The translations under genes were made by a program, and so were the position numbers. The notes beneath the pieces are model-generated. The model made no database searches and had not been told where the DNA came from. It worked only from the letters and a program-made list of their open reading frames with translations. From Cristatella mucedo (Eukaryota > Bryozoa > Phylactolaemata > Cristatellidae), in contig WPIO01000029.1 in NCBI GenBank assembly GCA_009760855.2, forward strand, positions 1,807,001-1,871,000: a DNA stretch of 64,000 nucleotides, read 5' to 3'. Positions within the stretch are counted from its first letter, which is position 1. Each line of letters begins with the position of its first letter. Shown in pieces: positions 43,401-52,404 of the stretch.

Positions 43401-46400
43401 ATTTTGAAACTGAGTCAGGGTGCAGAAAATCAGCGATCCTATCCCGATGGGAAGCCCGGCTGACATGATCGTCGAACCTCAGTGCGATCTTGAGAATAAG
43501 CTCAAGCAGTTCCCCCAAGGTGCCGGCGTGACGACATTTGTCTCTCGGCGTGTTAAGAGACGTTAACGTCTGAACTATGCCTTGCTTTGCCCGTCGCGAA
43601 GACAGCTAAATATGCGCATATTCGGTGTTTTCTTTAGCTGCAAGAGCTTGCAGAAGTCCGCTTGCTGAGACAATATTACTTTGACCACGCACCGTCCGAG
43701 CATGCCTGCCCACTGAACGTCGGTCCAAAGAAGGGCTTCGGGAGGTCTAGCGTTTCGTGAAGCCGCAATGCGCTCAGTTGCTCTACTTCGGATCATCCAC
43801 AGGAAGAAACGCAGCAGGCAGCCATCTCCTCGGTATCTCACAAAATCTCGCACGCAGATGGCACGCAGGCTGCTGCCCAGTCTCTCTTGAACCAGGGCGA
43901 GGCTCAGAGCGGGTATAGACAGGCGGGCCTGTGTAGGGGGGAGGAGGGGAGTTGGTCGCTGACCGTCGTTCGCGTTTAGCCGGTACATCATGTGACCTGT
44001 CTCCAGCTCCCATATGTAAATGTCTCCGTCATAGCTTGATGTGGCAATGATGCAGACGTCGTGCGACGACTCCTGCGGGTCGTAGTAATCTACGGACAGT
44101 ATGTCCTCCTTGTGTCGCTTGTCCCAGATCTTGGGCGGCTCGTCCTCGCCCTCTTCACCGTCCACGAAGACGGCCACCTGTAACGCAGCAGCAGCAGCTT
44201 GAGCAGCGCTCGGCAGCGCTTTCGGCGGCGGCAGCAGCCGCTGCGGCGGCGCTGCAGAAGCCCAAGCGGCGGGAGGAGGCCGAGTCGGAGGCGCGGCCAG
44301 TCGTAGTGGCGACGGCAGCCGGTCGACCTCCGCGTCGATGACCAGCCTCGAGCAGCGAGCGACTGACCTTTCTATTCCAGCCGCACACGACGATTCGATC
44401 TCTGGCGAAGCAGAGGCCGGTGATCTCCTTGTCGCATTCGGCGTCGAGGTCCTGCAGGCAGGCGCCATTGTTGAAGTTCCATATCTTCACGGAGCCGTCC
44501 CTGGCGCCGGTTATCATGCGCCGCTGCGTCGGATCGAACTGCATGCTAGTAATCTCCACGCCGACTTCTTCGCAGTCGCCTAAGTGTCAGAATTCACTAG
44601 AGTGCTGGTATTGGCTGCGGAAATGCGGAGATAAACTCTCAGAACGACAATAGATTAACCGGATCGGCTGCGATGGAAATCCACGTAAGAGATGACGTCG
44701 ATCTCGAAGTGACAGGCACCTCTAGCGAGCGCAGCAAGGCAAAGAGGCTGGAGTTCTATCGCTCAGGAATCCATCTAAAAATTAATTATTTTAAGTCTTT
44801 GAAGGTTCGCTTCAACCAGTAAGAATTTTACTGCACAGTTGAGCGATGGAACCAACTCCCGAACCTGAATTTCAGTATCTCCAACCAAACAGTTTTAAAT
44901 ATATTCTACTTTTAAAATCATCAAATAGGTCTTATATTATAATCTATTATTTAGATTTAATATTGCATACTATGTTATAGCATATATATAATATTATTTA
45001 TATTATATTATGTTAGCGTTAGCAAAAGCTCTTAACCCTCCTTTGAGATCTTGTAAACGCCTCGTTTTCCCTAATGAAATTACAGCAAGAGAAGAACGCA
45101 TCGAGAGAAGTCAAGATAGAACTGTACTTAGCTAACGGGTGCCGGTTTTTGACCAACGAGCATTGAGCAGACAGCAAGCACCGTTTTCATACCCTGCCAA
45201 TCTATTGTAGCATCACGCGTTTTGCGTCGTGGTACATAAAAAGGCACTTGCACATAATATGCATAGCCACAGGAGGCGTTTATAATTTTTCAGGCATTTG
45301 AGGCTCAAATTGTACTTGATTTAGAAGCATACATTGCCGTTATAAGCTGGGACTTTTTGCTTGTTTTGATATTGTGTAGCTTGTTAAGACTCTCCCATAA
45401 TTACTGGATACTCGAGTCCCCTATTTTACCCTTCCAGACCTTACAACCGCTTGGCACAATCCACTGGCAGTAGCACCCGTGAGCTCGGCCATGGCTATTT
45501 CTTTATTATTCGGTATTATTTTTCACACATAATAATTATTGCATTGTAATATTTAATTCGGGATTACCACGGGCTCGACCTTGTCAAAGCAGCTTCATTG
45601 CAAGGCAGCCGCTTGGAGCTGTTCGGGCTCGCTTCAGTGGCTTCCTCGGAATTCCTATAAATAATAAGTCTTATCTACAGCACCGTAAGAGGATCTAATC
45701 TCCACTCTGGAGCTTTACAGCTCGCTGAAGAAGAGAAGCAATGACCAATAGCTAATGACGACGAGCATCGGTATCCTGCATCGAGGCAAGCGTGCAAAAA
45801 AGCTCATCCGAATATGCTGTCTCTTGTCGGCCCGCTTCCAAACTCTGCCCGCGCGGCGAAAGAAACTTGCCTATACAAATAGGACAGGTGCAGATGACCG
45901 GTAGGAGACCGACAGTCGCAGCGAGTCGAAGGAAGGCAACGGAGGACTAGACGCTGTGCTGCCAACTTCCGCCCGAGCTACCGCCGATGACTCATTAAGA
46001 GCCGAACGGAATGAAACTGGGGGGGGGGGTGTAGCAGCAGCTAGTAGCGCCCGAACCTCACCGCTCAGCTGCGTGTGCGCGTTCTTGAACTGTATCAGCT
46101 TGGTGCCCGTGTTGAGATCCCAGACGCTGATGGTGGACGCCGAACACGCCGACACTACCACATTGAAGAGACTGTTGTAGAGGGCGCACGTGACGGGAGC
46201 CTGATGGCTCACTTTTTTTACGTTCAGTACCTCGTCCTGGTTGTTCTCGAACAGCGCCAGCTCGTTTGACCCGACGATTAGCGTTCCCAACTTGGGATTG
46301 AACGCGATGGCGGAGATAGTGTTGAAATTCTTGAGCTGGAAGTTAAGCAGACAGCTGTGGTCGAGCACGTCGTAGACTCGCAAGTTCCTGTCTTTGGACA

Positions 46401-49400
46401 CGGTGAAGCACTGGTCCCGCTCACTGTACAAGCAGATGTGCGTCACTGCGTCCATGTGACCGGCGAGCACTGCGACGGCCCTCTTTGGAACGTAGGGGTT
46501 CCATATTCGTATACTGTGATCCTGACCTCCGGTCACCAGTATTACGTTGCGACTGCAGTAGTCGAAGCACAGCACCCCTGCAAGAGCCATGATCAGATGC
46601 CAGGCGTTCAAATGCCTGATCACCTTGATCAGAGCCAGGCAGACCGCTGAGCGCCATGCAGAGCGGCTCCGGAGCAAAACGAATAGGCAAGATGAAGTGG
46701 CTGCAAGTGCTGTAGTAGAGCACCGACCCATCTTCCTCGTCGCCGACAGGACCGAGACGTTCCCAGCGACTTTACGCTTCTGCTCCTTTCGACTAATCGC
46801 TTGAGCGGAGCTTGGTGTGGCGATTAGGCAGCAGAGTGGCAGCACTCCAATGGACGGCGGCGAGGAAAAGCGAGTGGCCGCTACCGGAACGCGACGAAGC
46901 TTCGACAGGCGCCAACAAAGCTCGGGTAGCTTCGGGCTTGAGCAGCCTTTGAGTTATCGGGTTAACTGCCTTCAACCGTCCGATGGCTGCAGCTGACCAC
47001 ACCCCGGGGCGTTGCAAGCTAGAATATGCTACGTCCTCTACTTGTTAATCGCTGAAAGTTTTAGCTCAGCATTCGCTGTCCTCGTCACTCGATCGCCTCC
47101 CCCTTCGCCGGGATGCCAATGACAGCGCCGCCTACCCCCTTCCGCTTGCAACCCGGACTTTGAACGCGGGCCGTTAATTCGTCCTTCTTTATTAGTCTCG
47201 TTGGCTGCCTTGGTAGTAATGAATTTACATGCCGTAGGTATGGACAGCGTGCCTTTACGAGAAACGCGACACGAAACTGAATTCAATGTAGACCAGATCT
47301 TGGAGGAATTGTTCTGTGGATCCTACCCAAAGTCTACTGGCTATAAATGGAACAACCCCAGACTTTCAAGGACTACTATAGCGTCTCTTACGGTCACGTT
47401 ACTTAATTCTTAAGGATAGTTGATTTGTATTAAAAATACGAAACTCTAATTGATCTTTTAAAATTGAGGTGGACGAAACCATTAATATGCGAATGGGTGA
47501 GGTGAATTCATAATGCATCATTAATGTTTCTCTTGCCTTGATTTTTCAGATTCCTCAGATTTTTAATTTTTCTATCCCACTTGGAATAAGCTACCATTGT
47601 TCCCATCTCTTGATGTCAATAATGCATTCACGGTAGGACCTCTGCATCGAGAGCAGGACGTTTTGACTCGATGAGCCAAAGAGCTACCACACTCTAGTTA
47701 TGGACGGCTCACAAACCGAGTCACGTAAAGTGCTCACTGCCAAATTGAAAGTAAACTTGTCGCACACTTATAAAGTAAAGTAAGAGAGCGAGTCTGCGAC
47801 CTCAGAACTGCCTAAACCATAGCCACACGGGTAGCCGGGTTGAGGGCAGCCATTTTTTATGACTTTGACGTTGGAGACTCCGCAAACTCACCTTTTGGAA
47901 CTTGAAAGTAGTAGTTGGCTTTTTTGTTTTGAAGGTCACCCATGTAAACGGATTTGTCACTTGACCCGTCGCACGATATGTAGCACTGAAGATCTGGCAG
48001 AAACTTGACCTGATAATATTAAATTCGAACAAGGTCACCTAAAATCACCTGGCGTGCTTTCGTCTTGCCATTCGTGCATGATTAAATTTATCATTACGGT
48101 TGCTCATATAATGCTTCCTGCTGGGGGCTCCTTACTCAAAATGCAGTTGATTACTCATCATCGACTTACACGTGCGTAGAATAGACACAGGATATGTGAC
48201 AATTCTGAGTCATAAAAATTAATGAAGAGACCTTTTTCGTAATAGAAAATGCGTTTTAATCGGTCGCATCCCTCACATGTGAAACCTGCGATACTGTCAA
48301 GTAAACCGAACAGTTTAACTAATTTCTACGAGAGCATGCAAATGAGAATAGGATAAAACTTTCCTATGAAATCAAAATCAATTGCAGTGCGGTCAACTAA
48401 ACTCAAGATTACAAGCCCTTTGCTAAGTACAGTAGAGTGAATTTCTCATCCCACTCGAAATCTTCGGCAAAAGATTTCTCTTCTCAATAACACGGTAGAC
48501 GACCGGATCTATATTCACTTTTTAGAATTGATGCTTCACCCTGCACCTTGCAACCTACGCCAAGGTTGCCCAAGCATTTAGCCATCCACGGATGCCTAAA
48601 GGATGCAGCACTGGGCTCGTCGGTGTACAATATCTATCGGTCTGAACCAAAGTACGCAAATCGGCTGATACGATCACGGGTCACCCAACGCTCAGCCGAA
48701 CGTAATGACTGCAGTTCGTCACACGGTTTGCCATTAAAAGCGTGCGCATGCATTCAGGCAGCACGCAGGCAATTGGATTTAGCAGCGTGCTCAGTCGAAG
48801 CAAAAAGACTTGAAGCCCCATGTTGCGAGCAGGAGAAAGAAGTCTCACCAGATCTATTGGTAGAGCATCGATTGCTTCCCGCAACTGGAAAAAATTTCCA
48901 TTCACAGTCCTACGGCAGACGGTCTTCGGTCTCTCCGAATTAAAAAAGATTGCTTTTACCTGCGCTTTTCGCACAAGCCAATGCCATTTCTGCGTCAAGA
49001 CAGAACGCAACGCATGACAGCATGTCCTGCGGATGTCAAATAATCTTTCGATTTTAGAGCATTATGAAAAGTAGCCCTAAGCTCCATCAAAACTGCAGCC
49101 AAGGCCAAGAGCACACAATATTGGCCATTCTTGAGATTGCATATCCTAAACTTAGCGCTGGCATTTAGACTATAAAGGTATAAGCTTTTAACTGTGGAAC
49201 GATGACCCAAGTAGCAAAGAAGAAAAATGCGTCCAGTGTGTGCATTTTATAATTCCGATATGTCTTGAAAATAAGTGCTTTTTATTCATCAAATAGACTT
49301 ATCCCGACACTAATCCACTTGCAGTTGGTGAACAACTATCTATGTTAGACTCGATATTAACGTGTTGTCACTTCTGCCTAACGTCATAACGTTCTCAATA

Positions 49401-52104
49401 TTAACCTCGGATCTATAAATTCAAGCACAACATTCTTATCCAAAAGAATCTATGAAAAAATGCTATTTCATTCTTACCTGGTTGACCCAGTCGCGATGTA
49501 TATTGGCATACATTGTCGTCTTCGCCGTGGGATACTTTCCCTTGAGTAGATCCTTGAAGGAGACCTGAGGTGCCCCTCGCAGCTTGTCCCCAATCTGCCC
49601 AAATGGACCGCTTTCTATATCCAAGAATTGTATGAGGCTCACGTTGCCTCCGTCGTCACCAATCACCAATATGGCGATATTCTTTCTTTTAGGGTCAAAC
49701 CAGTAGTCGATGGCGTGCGGCGAGTAGGGCATGTTTATAATTTCGTACTTCTTCTCGAACATGATGCCGCTTACGTCAAAGAAGATCACGTTCCTGTCCG
49801 TCGACGCAACGCACACCATATTGACGTTTGACAGGCTGACTACGTCGGTGATCCAGGGCGAAACTTCCTTCCCGTTGTCGACGCCGAACGTCCTCTGCGG
49901 CTGCATGTCAGCTGACCAGAAGTTGAAACGCCCGTCGCGACCGGCGGTAATGTACCGTCCGTTGCTGTAGTCCGCAGTCTTTAGCAGTTCACCGCGCGAC
50001 GAGTGCATGTTCGGAACGAAGATGATCTTGGCCACGAAGTCGCGATGATTGCTGGCAATGTTCCTAAATCCCTGCGGCGTGAACAGCCCAGTCGTGTCGG
50101 GCGCCTGCATGCCGCTTTTTCCTTGCAGCTCCTGCAGCATGTACGACAGGTACTCGTCCCACTCCACCGATCCGTCACAATTGGCGTCCACCTGGAAAGA
50201 GCAGCAGCGAAAGAGCTCCCGTAGGTGCTGCTTGTTGAAACAGGGCTAGCAGAGCCGCTCAGGGCGGCAGTTTTCAAAATCAAGCATGATATTACTCACC
50301 TTTCAGTTGCATTTCCCTTTGCAGCAAATATAAAACGCCTAGAGAGAGATTGAGTTCTCTGAGGGTGCTTTATCAAATGCATTATTATTATTATTATTAT
50401 TCAAGAAAAGTTTAGAAGTTTGCCAAGAGTTTTTGACTAGGTACTCTATTTGCCAAGAGACATGCGTGTAGCACACGCACGTGCAGCGCAGTGTGCAGTA
50501 GCAGCAATTGGACACGTCGCCATTTTGCACGAAGATGCGGCTGCGAAGTCACGCGATAAGCTGTCCAGTTTTGAAAATCAGATCTAGGGATGACGAATTG
50601 CTTGCGTAGTTTTTTGGTCATTCGAACAGCGAAAAGTAAGAGCGGCCGAGTAGTCCAACCCAAGTTCATTTAACGCAACACGCTTTTACCAATCTTTTAG
50701 ACAGATTATTCTTGGATTTAGTGACGGGACTCTCACGAGATGGCTTTGCTTGCAGCCACTGAAACGTGGCATCCGTCTGCTATTGTAGTGCGTACGACCA
50801 CGAGCTTGTCTCACGCAGATGAGTCTGGAGTTTAATAAAAGCATTCTGCGGCTACGCCAGAGGTTCCTTGCAAACCTGTCGCTATTCAAGCTACGCACGA
50901 TCAAGCTATTAAGAACGCCATGCTCCTCTTACACTCTCAATATCGCGCGTCCTTAGACTTGCGTCAGAACACCCTCTGACTTGACCACATTTAAAAAGAA
51001 CTGTAAGCACACCTATTTAGGACAGCATTTAGTGAGCCCCAGTGACTCGTCCTTCGTGTGCTTATGCATGCTGACTGTGCATGCTGCCACTAACCACACT
51101 TGCATGCTGACCCTGTGCATGTCACCCCTAGCCATGTTATTCATGTGGCTTATCAAGCATGACATTACTCACCATTCAATCGCGTTTCCCTTCGCGGCAA
51201 ATGTAAAGCGCCTAGAAAGAGATTGAGTTTTCTGAGGGCGCTTTATCAAGTGCATTATTATTATTATTATTATTATTATTAAAATTGACGATCGCCCTCC
51301 GGCTGATTGCAGCCCCTTAAGACTTCTGCCGTCGGCTGCGACTGGTTGCAATAACCGGCAGGGTTCAACACCGATATAAAGGGCAGTAAATATAAATGTC
51401 GCCATGAGCGAGCGAGCGAGTTCAGCCACGCCTCGGAGAGCTGAGAGCATATGCGGCACCTGGCGCTGTATGCAGAAATCCACACTCGCCCACAAGCACC
51501 AGCTGTGCACATTGCCGCCGCCGAGCAGAGGGAGCGCACGCGGCGGCAGCACACTGGGAGCAGCTCTGTCTGGCAAGCTCTAACGGCGTAGCGGGATCGG
51601 ATCGCCGCCGGCTAAAAGCGGCGAGGAGCGGGCGGGCGGCGTCCGAAAAGCGCGCGACAGCTACCTTCATGAAAAGTAGTTCGATTTCCTTGTCCGCGAC
51701 GTGGCCCATCACGTACCGCATGGCATTTTTGAATTCGTCCATCTCCAGGCCGCCGCCGTCGCCGTCCTCGTCCATCTCCTCGAATAGGTCATGGAGGCGG
51801 TCGAGCTTGTCCTGCGTCATTTCGCCGTCATCGTTTTGTTCAGACGGCGCCCTGTCGGGCTTCTTCAGCACCGGACCTAACGTGCACGAAGCAGCCGCTT
51901 CGCGCTGGCTGCCGCTAGCCCCGCCCACGCCGGCTTCCGCGAGGCGCCGTCGGCGGCGGAGGACGGTTGCTCGAGCGGTCGCGGCCCGGGGAGTGCACGC
52001 GGCGTCCGTCGCGTGGGATGGAACGTACCTTTTAGCCTGCTGCCCGAGCCGGGCTGCTCAGCCGCCGCCGCGGCTGGCTCCGAATTAACTTCGTCGGGAG
52101 CCAT
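32692..52104 (-). CDS. EF-hand / WD40-repeat protein, WDR49-WDR64-WDY family (14 exons)
   Basis: Fourteen exons (52104-52029, 51876-51665, 50191-49478, 48009-47892, 46577-46062, 44579-44368, 44177-43964, 41516-41327, 37957-37807, 36808-36574, 35624-35319, 34609-34465, 33577-33160, 32913-32692) join with matching phases into 3729 nt, 1242 residues plus stop. Domains: disordered N-terminus (1-48), EF-hand pair (about 50-115; loops near 61-73 and 98-109), about fourteen WD40 blades (about 155-990) broken by a Ser/Ala-rich linker (about 690-770), then a basic and Ala/Pro-rich tail ending in a conserved-looking C-terminus. This order matches vertebrate WDR49/WDR64 and fly WDY. From the family I infer a calcium-responsive scaffold, possibly ciliary or flagellar; the sequence does not show this. 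An extra exon of symmetric phase cannot be excluded. Which of the three paralogues it matches best needs a tree. Confidence 0.92.
33160..33577 (-). CDS. WD40/EF-hand gene exon 13: disordered tail
   Basis: Residues 1030-1169. It begins with a basic helix (SHMRLEQKRRKEIELRELGL), passes through an Ala/Pro/Gly-rich disordered stretch, and ends with a better-ordered segment LTEANKSKYLGKTFKAPGKH then SVTIKHIENTNQ. The acceptor is CGCTCGCAG and the donor GTAGGTCAC; it starts in phase 2 and ends in phase 0. Confidence 0.92.
34465..34609 (-). CDS. WD40/EF-hand gene exon 12
   Basis: Reads GIFGQRAPWSPYDFDHTANHF, then MPDDIRREGSATTLKVL and GGFSKWVA. The segment RFIG-FGQ across the exon 11/12 junction is the usual close of the last blade in this family. 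The acceptor is TTGATTAG and the donor GTGCGC; it starts in phase 1 and ends in phase 2. Confidence 0.92.
35060..35215 (-). mobile_element. LINE C-terminal fragment in gene intron
   Basis: The minus strand shows SNPLESFATSVSVLPKPGTRC-like residues, a shifted copy of the ORF2 end, with no tail. It lies in the intron between exons 11 and 12. Confidence 0.6.
35245..35268. repeat. Poly-G run
   Basis: A G-rich run (14 or more consecutive G after CATC) in the intron just after exon 11. Confidence 0.8.
35319..35624 (-). CDS. WD40/EF-hand gene exon 11: last blade
   Basis: Starts GPDVLRERQARYSKFPF after acceptor TCTGCTTTAAG. It passes through a basic linker and ends with the blade FRAHTKIITSINYVEEKELL, then TACVDYSIRLWTIAGRFI. 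It starts and ends in phase 1; the donor GTTCGCG is weak but required by frame. The start of this exon is less certain than its WD40 part. Confidence 0.85.
35822..35910. repeat. (CT)n microsatellite
   Basis: CT dinucleotides on the plus strand, GA in the transcript of the WD40/EF-hand gene, in the intron between exons 10 and 11. Confidence 0.95.
35932..36003 (+). mobile_element. LINE tail fragment
   Basis: AAATGTTAAGTGCCTAGC, then TTGAGTTCTCTGAGGGCAC and a short (ATT)n end. Confidence 0.8.
36209..36275. repeat. (CT)n microsatellite
   Basis: A second CT run in the same intron, broken once near 36222. Confidence 0.95.
36574..36808 (-). CDS. WD40/EF-hand gene exon 10
   Basis: Encodes GKDTAQLFGSGSHGWVRAWS, then IHRDGGLLGQFQAG, ESVAAMCTDSKNEYLVTAD, SLGYVNVWDITDYC and VADPPQ. 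These are two blades. The motif GWVRAWSIH.GGLLGQF is highly typical of the WDR49/WDY family. The acceptor is CTTTGCAG and the donor GTGAGC; it starts in phase 0 and ends in phase 1. Confidence 0.96.
37090..37310 (+). mobile_element. Possible SINE family A relic
   Basis: The end CTGAGGCTGTTGAATTAGCC (37286) matches the family A 3' end and the preceding CTGCAAGCAGTTATAGCAGC resembles its body. The head is not recognisable. Confidence 0.4.
37366..37460. repeat. (CT)n microsatellite
   Basis: Irregular CT-rich tract with CCCTATCT interruptions, pure from about 37415, in the intron between exons 9 and 10. Confidence 0.95.
37807..37957 (-). CDS. WD40/EF-hand gene exon 9
   Basis: Encodes RDQVDGAPSRSSSKVGDEK, a basic linker, and then AVDKLIFMHARPQ, the first strand of the next blade. 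The acceptor follows CTTTCTTTTCTCAG. The donor is GTTCGAG, a weak match to consensus, but it is the one that keeps the frame. It starts in phase 2 and ends in phase 0. Confidence 0.88.
38593..38760 (-). mobile_element. SINE (family A) with inverted B-box duplication
   Basis: The same layout as 24572-24740. Where the D-arm side should be, it has an inverted copy of its own B-box arm (CCCACGACCT at 38697-38706 against AGGTCGTGGG at 38714-38723). Confidence 0.8.
39020..39178 (-). mobile_element. SINE (family A), diverged
   Basis: Follows the family A order on the minus strand (head near 39178, body CCGCTTGCAGTGGGGCAATT on the plus strand, GTTGAATCAGCC end) but with many changes. Confidence 0.55.
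39728..39850 (-). mobile_element. SINE (family B)
   Basis: On the minus strand: TTTGGCCGAGAGGTACG, an AGGTCGTGAGCTCGAGCCCT B-box region, then the LINE-like tail ending ACTATACAAATGAAT. Confidence 0.75.
40118..40444 (+). repeat. Duplicated segment, copy 1
   Basis: About 325 bp almost identical to 42871-43195. It begins with non-LINE DNA (CAGTCAGCTTCTCGCGGCAA) and from about 40240 runs into a LINE 3' end that continues beyond the duplication to its tail. Confidence 0.92.
40240..40817 (+). mobile_element. LINE 3' end in gene intron
   Basis: Frame LLADLRWLLVKQRFDFKVLS, then [20 protein letters not shown], 3' UTR and an (ATT)n tail ending near 40817. It lies in the intron between exons 8 and 9 of the WD40/EF-hand gene. 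Confidence 0.9.
41327..41516 (-). CDS. WD40/EF-hand gene exon 8: Ser/Ala-rich linker
   Basis: Starts at an acceptor with a good pyrimidine run (TTTACTTTTTTGAAG). It reads GTKPQHFAKPKAGRSTAG and then a Ser/Ala/Pro-rich low-complexity stretch ending LPPIGSR. The family has a variable linker at this place between propeller blades. It starts in phase 1 and ends in phase 2 with donor GTAGAG; both fit the flanking exons. Composition alone would not identify it; the phase match and NDGTKP junction do. Confidence 0.8.
41665..41778 (+). mobile_element. SINE (family A) 3' part
   Basis: CTGCAAGCGGTGGTGATAGC, then CGCTATACAAATGAGGCTGT and TAAATCAGCTAG: the body and 3' end of family A without a clear head. 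Confidence 0.7.
41780..42870. other. Gene intron, no feature seen
   Basis: Unremarkable sequence in the intron between exons 7 and 8; open frames lack any domain. Confidence 0.5.
42871..43195 (+). repeat. Duplicated segment, copy 2
   Basis: Near-identical to 40118-40444, including the non-LINE left part and the first 200 bases of the LINE. It stops abruptly before the LINE tail, so it was not made by retrotransposition of that LINE. Confidence 0.92.
43964..44177 (-). CDS. WD40/EF-hand gene exon 7
   Basis: Begins VAVFVDGEEGEDEPPKIWD and continues DILSVDYYDPQESSHDVCII, then SSYDGDIYIWELETGHMMYR, ending LNAND in phase 1. The blade ends with the usual IYIWELETG closing strand. The acceptor is GTTACAG and the donor GTCAGCG. 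Confidence 0.95.
44368..44579 (-). CDS. WD40/EF-hand gene exon 6
   Basis: Encodes GDCEEVGVEITSMQFDPTQ, then RMITGARDGSVKIWNFNNG and KEITGLCFARDRIVVCGWNRK. These are two blades, the second completed by exon 7. The acceptor is ACACTTAG and the donor GTCAGTC; it starts in phase 1 and ends in phase 0. The GC-rich intron that follows makes several unrelated open frames. Confidence 0.95.
44600..46060. other. Gene intron, mostly AT-rich
   Basis: AT-rich at 44930-45020. A repeat fragment related to 23640-23790 lies at about 45655-45790. A poly-G run (46019-46029) sits just before the exon 5 donor. Confidence 0.5.
46062..46577 (-). CDS. WD40/EF-hand gene exon 5: four WD40 blades
   Basis: Encodes residues 374-545. 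Blades visible in order: VLCFDYCSRNVILVTGGQDH with IRIWNPY; GHMDAVTHICLYSERDQCF with LRVYDVLDH; NTISAIAFNPKLGTLIVGS; and APVTCALYNSLFNVVVSACS with ISVWDLNTG. The acceptor is TCTTGCAG and the donor GTGAGG; it is in phase 1 at both ends. It supplies the end of the first propeller and the start of the second. Confidence 0.96.
46578..47891. other. Gene intron, no feature seen
   Basis: The intron between exons 4 and 5. Open frames on both strands show no domain or family resemblance. Confidence 0.5.
47892..48009 (-). CDS. WD40/EF-hand gene exon 4
   Basis: A 118-nt exon reading VKFLPDLQCYISCDGSSDKS, then VYMGDLQNKKANYYFQVPK. It completes the fourth blade, which begins with HRDWVNQ in exon 3. The acceptor is ATTATCAG and the donor GTGAGTTTG; it starts in phase 0 and ends in phase 1. 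The minus-strand open frame with an ATG in this area is out of frame with it. Confidence 0.9.
48010..49477. other. Gene intron, no feature seen
   Basis: The intron between exons 3 and 4. A 131-codon plus-strand frame at 48548-48943 resembles nothing I know and has no splice partners. Confidence 0.5.
49478..50191 (-). CDS. WD40/EF-hand gene exon 3: EF-hand 2 and first WD40 blades
   Basis: The largest exon (238 codons). It opens with a canonical EF-hand loop DANCDGSVEWDE (residues 98-109), then SYMLQELQ. After a linker come the first blades: ITAGRDGRFNFWSADMQ, VCVASTDRNVIFFDVSG and IGDDGGNVSLIQFLDIESG, followed by NIHRDWVNQ, which leads into blade 4. The acceptor is CTTTCCAG and the donor GTAAGAATG. 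It is in phase 0 at both ends. Confidence 0.96.
50275..50400 (+). mobile_element. LINE tail fragment
   Basis: AAATCAAGCATGATATTACTC, then GATTGAGTTCTCTGAGGGTG and an (ATT)n run, in the intron between exons 2 and 3. Confidence 0.88.
50952..51283 (+). mobile_element. LINE 3' end
   Basis: Starts in the last ORF2 codons (CTTGCGTCAGAACACCCTCT), continues through the 3' UTR and ends in a 25-bp (ATT)n tail. It shares the intron between exons 2 and 3 with the fragment at 50275. Confidence 0.9.
51665..51876 (-). CDS. WD40/EF-hand gene exon 2: EF-hand 1
   Basis: Encodes residues 26-96, including LHDLFEEMDEDGDGG, then GLEMDEFKNAM and ELLFMK. This is an EF-hand whose loop has Asp at positions 1, 3 and 5 but one extra Gly, which moves the hydrophobic and the closing Glu to 9 and 13. 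The acceptor is CACGTTAG and the donor GTAGCTG; it starts in phase 1 and ends in phase 0. Confidence 0.93.
52029..52104 (-). CDS. WD40/EF-hand gene exon 1 with start codon
   Basis: ATG at 52104 opens MAPDEVNSEPAAAAAEQPG and the exon ends in phase 1 at a GTACGT donor. I chose this start because it is the first Met after the GC-rich upstream region and its frame splices correctly into the EF-hand exon. The frame stays open upstream, so a longer N-terminus is possible. The residues are Ala/Ser/Gly-rich and probably disordered. Confidence 0.75.
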
Positions 52105-52400
52105 GTTCAGAACAAAGGCCAGCCTAGAGAACAAGTGCGGCCTTGAGGCGACGCTGCGGCCTCTGTCGATCGCCTCGCAGCACACTGAGCCTCTTCTTCG
52201 CTGTGAGGAGACCAGCTGCTCTTCGCTCGGCAATTCCCGTCCCCACACACCCTGCGCAGCGGTGCGGTTAGAGACTCCGTTACTTCCGGCCCGAGTGAGC
52301 TCGCGCGTCAGGCGCGGGCAGTGGGTGAGAATGCGATGCACGCTACAGCGACACGGCCGCGCGCTTATTGGGTTCTGCTTATCAACAAAGTCCGATCAAA
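52105..52400 (-). promoter_or_regulatory. GC-rich 5' region of the WD40/EF-hand gene
   Basis: The 300 bases before the start codon are CpG-rich and free of repeats, unlike the DNA beyond. A CCAAT box on the minus strand lies at 52371-52367, about 265 bases before the ATG. No TATA box was seen. This is a plausible CpG-type promoter and 5' UTR, inferred from position and composition only. Confidence 0.4.
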
Positions 52401-52404
52401 TGAG

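Noticed and set aside
43279-43518. 79-codon minus-strand frame with a gag-like look
   Set aside because: Too short and no zinc knuckle or other motif; not enough to call a retroelement.
43575-44468. 297-codon minus-strand frame
   Set aside because: It contains exon 7, but its outer parts are intron read-through; the exons on either side need splicing.
45871-46845. 324-codon minus-strand frame as one exon
   Set aside because: Only 46577-46062 matches WD40 sequence and phase; the ends are intron.
48548-48943. 131-codon plus-strand frame
   Set aside because: No domain, no splice partners and opposite to the host gene; likely chance.
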